Source: Streptomyces phaeofaciens
GTDB taxonomy: Bacteria; Actinomycetota; Actinomycetes; Streptomycetales; Streptomycetaceae
Direction: 5' to 3'
DNA length: 64,000 nt
NCBI RefSeq assembly: GCF_014648915.1
Contig: NZ_BMSA01000023.1
Span: 121,242-185,241, forward strand
Shown in pieces: positions 47,666-57,791 of this stretch. The position numbers were made by a program, and so were the translations under genes. The notes below the pieces were generated by a model that was given only the letters and a program-made list of their open reading frames with translations, ran no database searches and was not told the DNA's origin. The stretch's first letter is position 1. Each line of letters begins with the position of its first letter.

Positions 47666-49206
47666 CCGGCCCGTTCGGCGGAGCGGAAGTGGAACTCCTC
47701 GCACAGTTCCCGTGCCGTGCGCGCGTGGCGCCGTAGCGGCCGGGGTCCGGACGCCTCCCGCACCCGCCAGCCGGCCGCCGCCTCCGCCGCCGTCCGGGCG
47801 ATGTCGTGGGCCGGCGCGTCCGGCGGCAGGCGCAGACAGGCCGCGGCGTCCGTGCCCGTCGCCAGGGCGACCAGCGCGGCCGCGTCGGCGTCACCGAGCG
47901 ACAGCGTGCCGCTCGCCAACTCGGCCAGCGCCGAACCGAGTTCGGTCTGGCGCAGCAGCGGATGGCGGCGCAGGGCGGCCACGTCGGAGCGCAGGGCGGC
48001 CAGCGTGTCGCGTACGGCGGGGTCCGCGGTGGCGCCCGGCACGGCGAGGGCCAGATCGTCCAGGGCCTGGAGGGCGGACGCGGCACGCAGCCGGTCGGCG
48101 GCGGACACGAAGCGCGCCTGGATCTCCCGCACCAGGGCGTCCAGCCCGGAGGCCGCCCGCAGCCGGTCCAGGAGCGCGCCGGTGCCGCGTACGGCGGGGC
48201 CGCCGTCGGCGCCGGTGAGGAGGTCGACGGCCAGCGCGATGCCGTAGGCGCCCAGGAGATCCAGCAGGCGCAGCCGTCCGGCCTTGTCCAGCGGCCCGTC
48301 CGCCCACTCGGCGAACTCCTCCGGCGAGTACAGCGCCTCCTCCAGCGACTCCCGCGGCACCTCGGTGAGCCGGCGCAGCAGCGCGGTGTCGTCCTCGGTG
48401 AACTCGTCGCCGCCCGCGGTCTGCGCGAGCAGGCCGACGACCGGGACGATGTGGGAGACCATGCCGGTGAGCCGGGTGGCGTAGGTGGCCGCCACCCTGC
48501 GGGCCCGCGGCCACGGGGGACCGGTGCCGGTGCCGAGTTCGTCGATCCGGCTGAGGACGCCGAGGACGTTCATCGCGGTCATCCGGGGCCCGGCCTGGCG
48601 GCGCAGCGACTGGAGCGCCTCCGCGTCCCCGGCGCCGGGGTGCGGCATGACGTACAGCAGGGCGTCCGCCTGGGCCAGGGCGCGCAGGGCCACGTCGTCG
48701 AGACCGCTGAGGGTGTCCATCCCCGGGGTGTCGATGAGGATGTGACGCCGGGTCAGTTCGCTGCTGGTGATGTCGACGAGCAGTTCGGCGATCTCCTCGG
48801 GCGGGCTGCCGAGCCGGCCCGGGTCGCGCGGGATGCCGCCGCCCGGGTGTGCGGGGACGTCGTAGGCGCGGCCGTCGAGCCGCCGGACCCGCACCTTGTT
48901 CTGCACGCCCCGGCGGAACCACGCCACGACCGTCGTGCACTCGGTGGCGTCGGTGGCCGCGAGCCGCTGCCCGAGCAGGGCGTTGACGAGCGTGGACTTC
49001 CCGGCGTTCATCCGGCCGCCGACGGCGATCCGCAGCCGCCCCTCCGCCAGCCGGTCCCGTACGGCCTCCAGGGCGCCGACGACGGAACCGGGCTCCGGTC
49101 CGGGGGCCGTGCCAGGTGGCAGGGCCGCCAGGGCGGTGCCGACCAGGCGGGCCACGGCCGTGCACAGCTCGCCCTGCTCGGGGCCGGAGGTGCTCGCGGC
49201 GTTCAT
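47650..49206 (-). CDS. Dynamin-like GTPase, second copy
   Basis: A 518-residue protein. The G1 loop is GGRMNAGKST (63-72); the G2 region is TECTTVVAWFRRG, G3 is DTPGM (159-163), and the G4 position reads LSRIDE instead of TKxD. The C-terminal half is helical and Ala/Leu-rich (about 330-490), without clear membrane segments. This resembles a dynamin-family GTPase with a helical stalk. The ATG lies 1 nt beyond the upstream stop; the RBS is poor, so coupling is likely. It is the last gene of the minus-strand cluster. Membrane remodelling is a family possibility, not shown here. Confidence 0.75.
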   Translation of the reverse strand: MNAASTSGPEQGELCTAVARLVGTALAALPPGTAPGPEPGSVVGALEAVRDRLAEGRLRIAVGGRMNAGKSTLVNALLGQRLAATDATECTTVVAWFRRGVQNKVRVRRLDGRAYDVPAHPGGGIPRDPGRLGSPPEEIAELLVDITSSELTRRHILIDTPGMDTLSGLDDVALRALAQADALLYVMPHPGAGDAEALQSLRRQAGPRMTAMNVLGVLSRIDELGTGTGPPWPRARRVAATYATRLTGMVSHIVPVVGLLAQTAGGDEFTEDDTALLRRLTEVPRESLEEALYSPEEFAEWADGPLDKAGRLRLLDLLGAYGIALAVDLLTGADGGPAVRGTGALLDRLRAASGLDALVREIQARFVSAADRLRAASALQALDDLALAVPGATADPAVRDTLAALRSDVAALRRHPLLRQTELGSALAELASGTLSLGDADAAALVALATGTDAAACLRLPPDAPAHDIARTAAEAAAGWRVREASGPRPLRRHARTARELCEEFHFRSAERAGHQSG

Positions 49207-49207
49207 G

Positions 49208-50119
49208 TCACCGCCCGGCCGGCACGGGCGGCGCGGTCTGCTCGCGGGCCTTGTCCAGGGCCGCCAGCAACCGTTTCGCCGGGCGTTTCAGCGGGGCGAG
49301 CTGGGCCGCCTCCTCCTTGGCCGCCTGCTCGTGACGCTGCCACTTGCGGTACTCGCTCTCCACCCCGTCCAGGGTGGAGACCAGACTGTTCCAGAGGCCG
49401 GCCTTGTTCTTGGCCTCCTCCGCGAGCCGACGGCTGACGGCCAGTTCGTGCTCCAGGTCCTCCACCCGGATGCTCAGATGCTGCGCCAGGCACCAGAGCA
49501 CCGGCACCTGGACCCCGGCCGGCTGCGGCCCGCAGGACAGGGCCACGGTCGCGGCCCGCACCATCGAGGCCCCGTCCAGCGACTGCTGGAGCAGGTCCAG
49601 CGGCGCCGTGGCACGCGCCCACGCGTCGGTGCTCGTGAGGAGATCGGCCTTGGTGTACGCCAGGACGACCGGGATCCGGCTGGTGCGGCCCTCCATGGCC
49701 CGCTGGAGCAGGACCGTCAGCCGCCGCACCTCGCGCCCGCCCCGGTCGTCGTGCGCGAGGTGGTGGGCGTCGACGAAGACGACGATGCCGTCCGCCCCGG
49801 TCAGCTCCGCCAGCACCCGGGCGGTCTCCTCGTCGTCGGTCCGGCTGCTGAGGGCGCCGCCCCGGTAGTCGGTCCAGGTGAAGCCGGCCACGGTGCGGCG
49901 CCCGTGGGAGAGACGGAAGACGTGCTGCTCGCGCCGGGAGGAGGGGGGCGGATAGCTGCCCTGCCGGACGGCGTCGGCGGCGGCCCGCAGTTCACGGTCC
50001 AGGGCGCCGTCCTCGGCCCGGACCTTGAAACCGCCGTACCCCTTGCGCATCAGGGCGTACATCATCGCGATGTATGTCGTCTTGCCCGCGTTGCTGTGGC
50101 CCAGCATGACGATGTTCAC
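49208..50119 (-). CDS. Small P-loop GTPase, second copy (double-GTPase-type)
   Basis: A 303-residue protein starting directly with IVMLGHSNAGKTTYIAMMYAL (P-loop 7-15). A switch-like WTDYRGGAL lies near 80, the hydrophobic strand GIVVFVDAHH near 110, and the G4 motif TKAD near 158. The C-terminal third (about 210-290) is a charged coiled coil. The DYRGG motif and overall plan match the GTPase at 53757-54839. It overlaps the upstream dynamin-like gene (GTGA) with GGAGG 7 nt before the GTG. Pairing of such GTPases is reminiscent of the DO-GTPase families; that assignment needs a profile search. Confidence 0.7.
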   Translation of the reverse strand: MNIVMLGHSNAGKTTYIAMMYALMRKGYGGFKVRAEDGALDRELRAAADAVRQGSYPPPSSRREQHVFRLSHGRRTVAGFTWTDYRGGALSSRTDDEETARVLAELTGADGIVVFVDAHHLAHDDRGGREVRRLTVLLQRAMEGRTSRIPVVLAYTKADLLTSTDAWARATAPLDLLQQSLDGASMVRAATVALSCGPQPAGVQVPVLWCLAQHLSIRVEDLEHELAVSRRLAEEAKNKAGLWNSLVSTLDGVESEYRKWQRHEQAAKEEAAQLAPLKRPAKRLLAALDKAREQTAPPVPAGR

Positions 50120-52116
50120 GATCGGTCCTCCGGGACGTGCGGGCCGGCCGGCCCGGGGGTGGTGGCCAGGCGGTCGGTGAGGTCGTCGGCGCGCCGCAGC
50201 AGGCCGGTGAGGGCCGCCATCCGGCGCTGGGCCCGGTCGCGTTCCGCGGCCCGCTGCTCCTTGGAGGCGCGGGCGTGCCGCTGGAGGTTGGCGAGTTCGT
50301 CCTCCAGCAGCCGGCGCTGGGCGGTGATGCGGTCGCCGAGCCGCTCGGCGAGACGCTCGCCGACCGTGTCCACGGCCTGGGTGATCTCGGGCGGCACCTC
50401 GGTCTCCAGTTCGCTGATGACCCGCTGCGCGTAGCGGCTGCCGTCGCCGCGGGCCCGGACCAGTTCGTCGCGTTTGCGGCGGCGCCGGGAGAGCAGGGTC
50501 ACCATGCCGAAGCCGGCGGCCAGCGGCAGCAGCACACCGGAGGCGACCATCGCGGTGACGCCGACCGTGAGCACCCCGGTGCTCAGCGTCGGGACGATCC
50601 GTTCGACCGCGCCGAGCACACCGGCGGCGTCGTGCACGGAGCTCACCAGCGGCGGCAGCGCGGCCAGCCGGTCCGGCCGGGACAGCCCGTCGAACGACTC
50701 CTCGTCACCGATGCCGCACTCACGCTCCATCAGGGCGGTGAGCCGGGCGACACCCTCCCGGGTGGCGTGGTCGAGGTCCATCCAGACCGCCTCGATACCC
50801 GCCTCCAGATCACGGGGCAGCGCGGCGGCCAGTTCGTCCCCCGAGAGCGAGGCGATCTTCGCGTCGGCGAGCTGGCGCAGGTCGTTGACATTGCGCCGGA
50901 ATCCGGTGCGCAGCCGGCGTTCCAGCTCCCGCGTGGCCGTGCGCAGCATGCCGCGCCAGCGGGCGTCGGAGTCCTGGAGGGCACGCAGCGCGTCGCGCTG
51001 GCGCTGGATGTCCTCCACCAGGGTGGGATCCTGCGCGAGCGCGCGCAGCCGGCGCTCCTCCGCGGCCGCCAGCGGCGCCAGGCCCGCCCGGCCGACATGG
51101 ACGATGTTGGCCAGCCGCAGCTCGGCGGCGCGCAGGGCCACACGGTGGGTGAGCGCCGACCTCAGCGGGACGAAGCCGTCGGCCGCCATGTGCCGTGCGG
51201 CGCGCTCCTCGTCGCCCCTGGCGAGCGCGGTCAGCGCGTCCTGATGCGCGCGGCTGCTGACCGGGTACCAGGGCGCGGCGGCATACCGCGGGGCGTGCCG
51301 GGCGAGCAGTTCCCGGTTGCGCTCCAGCACCTGCGGCCAGGAGCGGTACTTGTCCGTCTGGGTCAGCACGAACACCACCTCGGCGATGCGCGCGGTGGCC
51401 TCTTCCAGGAACGCCAGCTCGGAGGCGGTGAGTTCGGAGGAACCGTTGACGACGAAGACCAGGGCGTCGGCGTGGTGCAGCGTGGCCATGGTGATCCGGG
51501 CGTGCCCCGACACCAGGCCGCCGACCCCGGGAGTGTCGATCAGGCGCAGCCCGGTGGAGAGCAGCTGCGCGGGGATCCCCACCTCGACATGGTGGACGTC
51601 GCCGCGGTACGGCGCCTGGGTGACCGGGTCGACCGCCGCGTACTCGGTGAGGTCGCCCAACTCGATGGGCCGCGTCAGCTGCCCCCCGTCGACGTACGCG
51701 AGGGCGTGCGGCTTCTCCGCGTGCCGGACGAGGATGTGCACCCCGGTCGCCACGTCGACCTCCACCGGCAGCAGGTCGCGGTGTTCGACGAGGGCGTTCA
51801 CCAGTGAACTCTTGCCGCGTTTCTTCTCCCCGACCACGACGACGGTGGCCGCCCCGTCCCGGGCGGCCGCGACCTCGGCCCGGATCGCCGCGGCGGCACC
51901 CGCCGAGGAGGCGGTGGCGGCTTCGGGAGTCGGCGCGGACGAGGAGGTGGAGGTGGAGGTGGCCGGGGCGGTGCCGGGGGCCGTTGCGGTGGCGCCCTGG
52001 ATCGCCGGGGTCCCGGCGGGCGCCGCCGGGGCCGCGGCGGCCCGCTCCAGCAGCAGAGCGGCGTCCTCCGCGAACCTGACGACCTCGTGGTGCAGGGGGT
52101 GCGGTGCGGCGGTCAT
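50116..52116 (-). CDS. Dynamin-like GTPase, first copy
   Basis: A 666-residue protein. A helical N-terminus and an Ala/Pro/Thr/Ser linker (about 28-75) precede the GTPase: G1 VVGEKKRGKSS (95-104), G3 DTPGVGG, G4 TQTDK. A long helical region follows, then a hydrophobic hairpin (LSTGVLTVGVTAMVASGVLLPLAAGFGMVTLL, about 525-555) next to RRRRKRDE, and a coiled-coil C-terminus. This is the layout of bacterial dynamin-like proteins that insert into membranes. The ATG overlaps the upstream stop (ATGA). Confidence 0.82.
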   Translation of the reverse strand: MTAAPHPLHHEVVRFAEDAALLLERAAAAPAAPAGTPAIQGATATAPGTAPATSTSTSSSAPTPEAATASSAGAAAAIRAEVAAARDGAATVVVVGEKKRGKSSLVNALVEHRDLLPVEVDVATGVHILVRHAEKPHALAYVDGGQLTRPIELGDLTEYAAVDPVTQAPYRGDVHHVEVGIPAQLLSTGLRLIDTPGVGGLVSGHARITMATLHHADALVFVVNGSSELTASELAFLEEATARIAEVVFVLTQTDKYRSWPQVLERNRELLARHAPRYAAAPWYPVSSRAHQDALTALARGDEERAARHMAADGFVPLRSALTHRVALRAAELRLANIVHVGRAGLAPLAAAEERRLRALAQDPTLVEDIQRQRDALRALQDSDARWRGMLRTATRELERRLRTGFRRNVNDLRQLADAKIASLSGDELAAALPRDLEAGIEAVWMDLDHATREGVARLTALMERECGIGDEESFDGLSRPDRLAALPPLVSSVHDAAGVLGAVERIVPTLSTGVLTVGVTAMVASGVLLPLAAGFGMVTLLSRRRRKRDELVRARGDGSRYAQRVISELETEVPPEITQAVDTVGERLAERLGDRITAQRRLLEDELANLQRHARASKEQRAAERDRAQRRMAALTGLLRRADDLTDRLATTPGPAGPHVPEDRS

Positions 52117-53753
52117 TCGTTCTCTCCCATCGGCGGCTCGGCGGGCGCGGGGGCGGGGCCGAGGGCGGAATCGCCGGTGACATCAGGGGCGGGACCAGGA
52201 GCGGAATCGGTGGCGGAGCCAGGAGCGGAAGCGGAATCGGTGGCGGAGCCGGGGGCGCCGGTGCGGGGACCGGGGTCGGCGAAGGCTCCGGGAGCGGCGC
52301 CACCAGGGCCCCCGGAGGGCCGGCCCGTGGGGGCCGGCGGGTCGTCGTCCCACTCGTCGAACGCGTCGTGCGCCGAGGCGTCCTCGGGCGAGACCTGTCG
52401 GGTACGGCCGAACACGGGGCCCTCGGGCGCGGACGTGTGCCGGGGCGGAGGCATGTGCGGAGGCGGAGACGCGTGCCGGGGCGGGTGGGCTCGCGGGGCG
52501 GTACCGCCGGCCACGACGTCGTACGGAACGTCCTCCTCGTAGGCGGCCGGGCCGGTGAGCCCGCCGAAGCCCTCCTGCCGTGGGGGGTCCGGCCTTCCGA
52601 ACCCGACGAACTCCCCCACCACCCGGGCCATCCCGGTGAAGAACCCGTCCTCGTCGTCCCGCCCGTGGGGGCCGCCCGGCCGTGGCACGTCCCCCTGCTG
52701 TCCGCCCTGGGCGGGCGCCGGCGGCCCGCCGTCGGCGGAACCGATCCCCATCACCCGTTTGGCCCTGTCGCACAGCCCCTGCCTGGGCCTGTCCGCCCGT
52801 TCACCGGGGGGTGCCGGGGCCTGTGCCGGCGGGGGTGCCTGTGCCTGCGGGGCCCGGGGCGGTGCCGGCGGGGAGTGGCGGACGGTCCGGCGGACGGTGA
52901 CGTCCGCGCCGCACACATGGGTGAGGACCGTACGGTCGGCGTCCCGGGACTCCTGCCACCCGGTGGCCAGCACGCACGGCGCCCCGGAACCCGCGGCGGC
53001 GTCCCACCACCACCGGGCCTCCGTCTGCGGCAGCAGATGAAGGGTGTACGGCTGGGCCGGGAGCCACTGCGCGTCCGCGCCGCCGGTCGCCCCGGCCGAA
53101 GGCGCACCGTACGCGGGATGGGCGGGAGGCACGGGAGGGGCCGTGCGCGCGGGCCAGGGCGAGGGCTGCGGCGCCGACATCAGCGCCGGCGCCGAACGCG
53201 CGCGCCAGACGGGCGCGACGTACTGCCGGTACGCGGCGCCGGCCCAGGGCGCGAAGCCCTCGGCCAGCGCGGTGAACGCGGGCACGGACGCGCGCGGGTC
53301 CGGATGGTGCCAGCCGACGAAGCCGTAGAGCGGCCTGCCGTGCTGCTCCGTGGCCATGTCGGAGTCGATCAGATCGATCCGGCAGGCCGCCCCCACCAGC
53401 ACGCCGTGCGCGCCCCGGGCCAGCAACAGCCTTGGCCCCGCGGCGAGTCGGCGTCCGCCCGCCACCGCGGCCCGCACCGCCCGGCCGACCGGCCCGGCCG
53501 ACCGCATGCCCGGCGGCAGCGCCCGCCACCACTCGTCGACCCGGTGGGTTCGGCCGTAGACCACGGCGTACCACCCGTCGGTGTCCGCCGCCCGCGAAGC
53601 ACCCGGCTGCGGCGCATCCCGCTGCGACGGATCCTGCCGCGAAGCCGCCGGGGCGGCCCGCCGGCCGGGATCCACCCGGTCGTAGGCATCCGGCGGGTAA
53701 CCCGTCTCCGTCGCTTTCCGGTCGTCGGACCAGGACGGTGGCTGTTCACTCAT
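52113..53753 (-). CDS. Hypothetical partner protein with low-complexity C-terminus
   Basis: A 546-residue protein that I do not recognise. Residues 58-190 look folded: GWYAVVYGRTHRVDEWWRALP, LLLARGAHGVLVGAACRIDLID, RPLYGFVGWHHPDP and FAPWAGAAYRQYVAPVW. A second small block (about 225-290) has YTLHLLPQTEARWWWDAAAGSG and VLTHVCGADVTVRRTV. The remainder is Pro/Ala/Gly-rich and probably disordered. It has no membrane segment. GGAGG lies 9 nt before the ATG. It lies between a P-loop GTPase and a dynamin-like GTPase with gaps of 3 bp and a 4-bp overlap, which suggests an adaptor or effector for those proteins. Confidence 0.7.
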   Translation of the reverse strand: MSEQPPSWSDDRKATETGYPPDAYDRVDPGRRAAPAASRQDPSQRDAPQPGASRAADTDGWYAVVYGRTHRVDEWWRALPPGMRSAGPVGRAVRAAVAGGRRLAAGPRLLLARGAHGVLVGAACRIDLIDSDMATEQHGRPLYGFVGWHHPDPRASVPAFTALAEGFAPWAGAAYRQYVAPVWRARSAPALMSAPQPSPWPARTAPPVPPAHPAYGAPSAGATGGADAQWLPAQPYTLHLLPQTEARWWWDAAAGSGAPCVLATGWQESRDADRTVLTHVCGADVTVRRTVRHSPPAPPRAPQAQAPPPAQAPAPPGERADRPRQGLCDRAKRVMGIGSADGGPPAPAQGGQQGDVPRPGGPHGRDDEDGFFTGMARVVGEFVGFGRPDPPRQEGFGGLTGPAAYEEDVPYDVVAGGTAPRAHPPRHASPPPHMPPPRHTSAPEGPVFGRTRQVSPEDASAHDAFDEWDDDPPAPTGRPSGGPGGAAPGAFADPGPRTGAPGSATDSASAPGSATDSAPGPAPDVTGDSALGPAPAPAEPPMGENE

Positions 53754-53756
53754 CGG

Positions 53757-54839
53757 TCAGTCCTCCTGAAGCTTTCCGTCCCGGTAGATCGGGCTCGTGC
53801 GCAGGTCCTCGGCCATCTGCTCGGCCCAGACGCGGGCCCCGCCGATCTCCCCGGCGGTCTCGCCGCGCCGCGCCCGGTCGGCGTCGATGGAGGACTCCAG
53901 GGCGTTGATCCGGCCGCGTTTGATCCAGGAGCCCAGAAAGCCGTTGCGCAGGCTCTCCACCTCCTGCCGCTGGCTGTCGAGCCGCTGGTCGAGGCCGCTC
54001 AGGGACTCCTGCTGACGGGGCAGCCGCTCGGTGAGGTAGTGCATCAGGGCGAAGGAGATCGGCTTGTGCAGGTTCTTGGGGTTGACCTGGTCGGGCCGCA
54101 CCTTCAGCGCGTCCTCGCGATCCAGGCCGAACGTGCCGATCTGCACCGGGCAGAGCAGCACCGTGACCTGGTGGGCGAGGACCGGCACGAGGTCGAACAG
54201 GTTGCGCCGCACGACGTCCAGCGCGTCCCGTGTCGGCCGTCCGGTGATCTGCGCCAGCACGTCGCACTTGGTGAGCAGCACGATGATCGCCGGGGTCTGC
54301 TCGCCCTGCCGGACATGGGCCTCCACGACGGTGGAGATGGCCCGGGAGAAGCGGGCGATGTGCATGGGGTCCCCGGAGCGGTTGCGCATGTCCCCGGGCC
54401 GGTCGCGGGCGTCCCCGGCCCCGTCGTTGATCCAGTCGGCGACGTGCTGTCCGTCGAGGGCGAGAATGATCGTGTCGGAGACCGCCAGCCGCTCCTTCAG
54501 CGCGGTGACGTCGGCGGACGCCCCGGCCGTGCCCATCCGGTCGGTGCCGGCGCCGCCCCGGTAGTCCTGGAAGTCGATCTCCAGGAGGGTGGTCATGCCG
54601 TGCTTGAAGGCGAACTCGTAGTCGACGGGAACCACGTCGGTGGCCTCGGGCAGCGTGCCCGCCGCGCACAGTTCGTCCCACGCGTCGGCGAGGTCGAGGT
54701 CCTTGTCGGGGTCGGTGGCGTAGAGGAAGTAGCCGTTGAGGCCGCTGGAGAGAACGGCGTACATGCCGTGCAGATACGTCGTCTTCCCGCAGCCGGAGGC
54801 GCCGAGCATGGTCATGGTGATACGGGGTGCCTGATACAT
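53757..54839 (-). CDS. Small P-loop GTPase, first copy (double-GTPase-type)
   Basis: A 360-residue protein. The P-loop is MLGASGCGKTTYLHGMYAVL (G13-T21); the switch-like LEIDFQDYRGGAG near 100, the strand TIILALDGQHV and G4 LLTKCD follow. A coiled-coil segment (about 270-335) ends the protein. The FQDYRGG motif parallels WTDYRGG in the second copy at 49208-50119. The ATG at 54839 has AGGGA about 9 nt upstream. It lies 64 bp after the Hsp70-like gene and 3 bp before the next gene. Confidence 0.7.
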   Translation of the reverse strand: MYQAPRITMTMLGASGCGKTTYLHGMYAVLSSGLNGYFLYATDPDKDLDLADAWDELCAAGTLPEATDVVPVDYEFAFKHGMTTLLEIDFQDYRGGAGTDRMGTAGASADVTALKERLAVSDTIILALDGQHVADWINDGAGDARDRPGDMRNRSGDPMHIARFSRAISTVVEAHVRQGEQTPAIIVLLTKCDVLAQITGRPTRDALDVVRRNLFDLVPVLAHQVTVLLCPVQIGTFGLDREDALKVRPDQVNPKNLHKPISFALMHYLTERLPRQQESLSGLDQRLDSQRQEVESLRNGFLGSWIKRGRINALESSIDADRARRGETAGEIGGARVWAEQMAEDLRTSPIYRDGKLQED

Positions 54840-54903
54840 GGCGATCGGTCCCTGGGTGATGGTGGAGTGGACGGAGTGTGCGGCCCGGTGAGGCGGGGGC
54901 GGC

Positions 54904-56223
<1,320 letters not shown>

Positions 56224-56433
56224 GGAACCCCCCAGCCCCCACGGGCACGTTGCCGTCCCCTACGACCCGCCGTGCCCGCTCGCGGCACGAAGATAGGACA
56301 CTCCGCGTGCCGCCGTACGGATATCGGCGTTTCTGACATCTTGAGCACTTCGGACGGGCAGAATCCGGTCACATGACGACATCCGGGTGACTTGGAGGCT
56401 GTCCGTGCCCGGCTTCGGGGGAGGTCCGACAGA

Positions 56434-57168
56434 GTGCGCAGCGACGCGATACGGCCGGGGCGCGGGGGGCGTGCCCCGGCCGGCAGATACCACTGGACGC
56501 CCGGCAGTCTGCTCGCCGAGCTGCCGCCGGACGCCGCCGAACGGTTCCTCGGGCTGGGCCGCCCGGTGACCTTCGCGGCCGGGCAGACGCTGATCAGCGA
56601 GGGCTCCTCGGAGACCTCCCCGTTCCTGATCCTGACCGGCTGTGTGAAGGTGACCAGCGACGCGCAGGACGGTGGCACGGTGCTGCTCGCGCTGCGCACG
56701 CCGGGCGAGGTCGTCGGTGAGCTGGCGGCGCTGGACGACCGGCCGCGGTCGGCCACGGTGACCGCGGTCCGGCCCACGCTGACCAGGGTGATGACCGCAC
56801 GGGTGCTGCGGGAGCATCTGCGCGGCAGCGCGGACGCGGCCGAGGCGATGCACCGGGCGATGGCGGCCAAGCTGCGCGGTGCCACCCGCTACCGGGTCGA
56901 CGCGGCCTCGGGCAGCGCCACGGCGCGCGTGGCACGGGTCCTGGACTACCTGCTCCAGCACCACGGCGAGCCGTCGCCGGACGGGCTGCGGATCAACGTC
57001 CCGCTCAGTCACAACGACCTCGCGGCGCTGGCGAACATCTCCGACGCGAGCGTGCAGCGGGCGCTGCGTTCGCTGCGGGACACCGGCGCGGTCGCGACCC
57101 GGTACCGCAACGTCCTCGTCCGGGAGCCGGGGCTGCTGCGGACGATCGCGATGCGGGAGACCTCGTGA
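56434..57168 (+). CDS. CRP/FNR-family cyclic-nucleotide-type transcription regulator
   Basis: A 244-residue regulator. The cyclic-nucleotide domain spans about 40-155 and its phosphate-binding cassette VVGELAALDDRPRSATV keeps the ribose-contacting Glu (E96) and phosphate-contacting Arg (R105). The C-terminal winged helix contains LSHNDLAALANISDASVQRALRSL. The GTG at 56434 is preceded by GGGGGAGG at 9 nt; an in-frame TTG at 56392 would place this RBS inside the gene. It overlaps the PycTM-like gene by 4 bp and diverges from the Hsp70-like gene. Confidence 0.85.
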   Translation: MRSDAIRPGRGGRAPAGRYHWTPGSLLAELPPDAAERFLGLGRPVTFAAGQTLISEGSSETSPFLILTGCVKVTSDAQDGGTVLLALRTPGEVVGELAALDDRPRSATVTAVRPTLTRVMTARVLREHLRGSADAAEAMHRAMAAKLRGATRYRVDAASGSATARVARVLDYLLQHHGEPSPDGLRINVPLSHNDLAALANISDASVQRALRSLRDTGAVATRYRNVLVREPGLLRTIAMRETS

Positions 57169-57731
57169 CGGGCGTCCCGCCACCGCCGGCGCCCGGCACC
57201 CCCACGCCCCCGCCCGCGTCTCCCGCCCCCGCCCCCACGCCCGCGGAGGCGCTGGAGACCGCGTGGCGGGTCCACGCGGCGCTGGGCGAGTGGACGGCGC
57301 GCGTCGACACGAAGGCGAGCTTCGCGCTGACCCTGGAGGCCGCGGCGCTGGCCGCGGTCACCGCACTGGCCTCGGGCGGCGGCCTGGGCCTGCGGACCCT
57401 GCCGGTCGTGCTGCTCGTCGTGTTCGTGGCCGGGCTGCTGTCCCTGTTGGGCGCGACCTGCTGCGCCATGCTGGTCGTCGCTCCCCGCACGCGCGGCGAG
57501 AGCACCGCCGCCGAGGCCGCCGACAACTTCGTCTACTTCGGCCATCTGCGGCACTGGGAGCCGGAAGGGCTGCGCCGCGCGCTGACCACCCGTGACCCGC
57601 TGCCGATGCTCAGCCGCCAGTTGGTCGTCATGAGCCGCATCGCCTGGCGCAAGCACCGCTGGGTCGAACTGTCCTTCGCCCTCTCGGGACTGGGTGGCGT
57701 CCTGCTGTGTCTCGTGCTCCTGCTGCGATGA
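57165..57731 (+). CDS. PycTM-like membrane effector (Pycsar effector fold)
   Basis: A 188-residue protein. A Pro-rich N-terminus leads to DTKASFALTLEAAALAAVTAL (TM1, about 51-69, with the family DTKA at 48-51). TM2 lies about 78-105. The cytoplasmic motifs NFVYFGHL (121-128) and LSRQLVVMSRIAWRKHRWVELS (149-170) run into TM3 (167-187). This order is that of the PycTM (formerly DUF5706) family, the membrane effector of the Pycsar anti-phage systems, triggered by cyclic pyrimidine nucleotides. Its GTG overlaps the CRP-family stop, so the two should be made together. Confidence 0.78.
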   Translation: MTGVPPPPAPGTPTPPPASPAPAPTPAEALETAWRVHAALGEWTARVDTKASFALTLEAAALAAVTALASGGGLGLRTLPVVLLVVFVAGLLSLLGATCCAMLVVAPRTRGESTAAEAADNFVYFGHLRHWEPEGLRRALTTRDPLPMLSRQLVVMSRIAWRKHRWVELSFALSGLGGVLLCLVLLLR

Positions 57732-57773
57732 GGCCCGGAAGCCCGAGAACCCTCTCGGAGACGTTTCCGGGCC
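57732..57773. terminator. Terminator after the PycTM-like gene
   Basis: GGCCCGGAA pairs with TTCCGGGCC outside an inner CCGAGA/TCTCGG stem. It starts directly after the stop and also serves the convergent secreted-protein gene. Confidence 0.75.
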
Positions 57774-57791
57774 GCTCGCCGGCGCGGGCGC

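Noticed and set aside
47650..52116. DynA/DynB sporulation dynamins
   Set aside because: The two proteins are dynamin-like, but the neighbours (DYRGG GTPases, Hsp70-like, cyclase-like) do not resemble the dynAB sporulation locus as I remember it; identity cannot be claimed.
56368..56391. CRP autoregulatory site (GTCAC-N14-GTGAC)
   Set aside because: Arms are only 5 bp and spacing does not match the usual TGTGA-N6-TCACA geometry; too weak to list.
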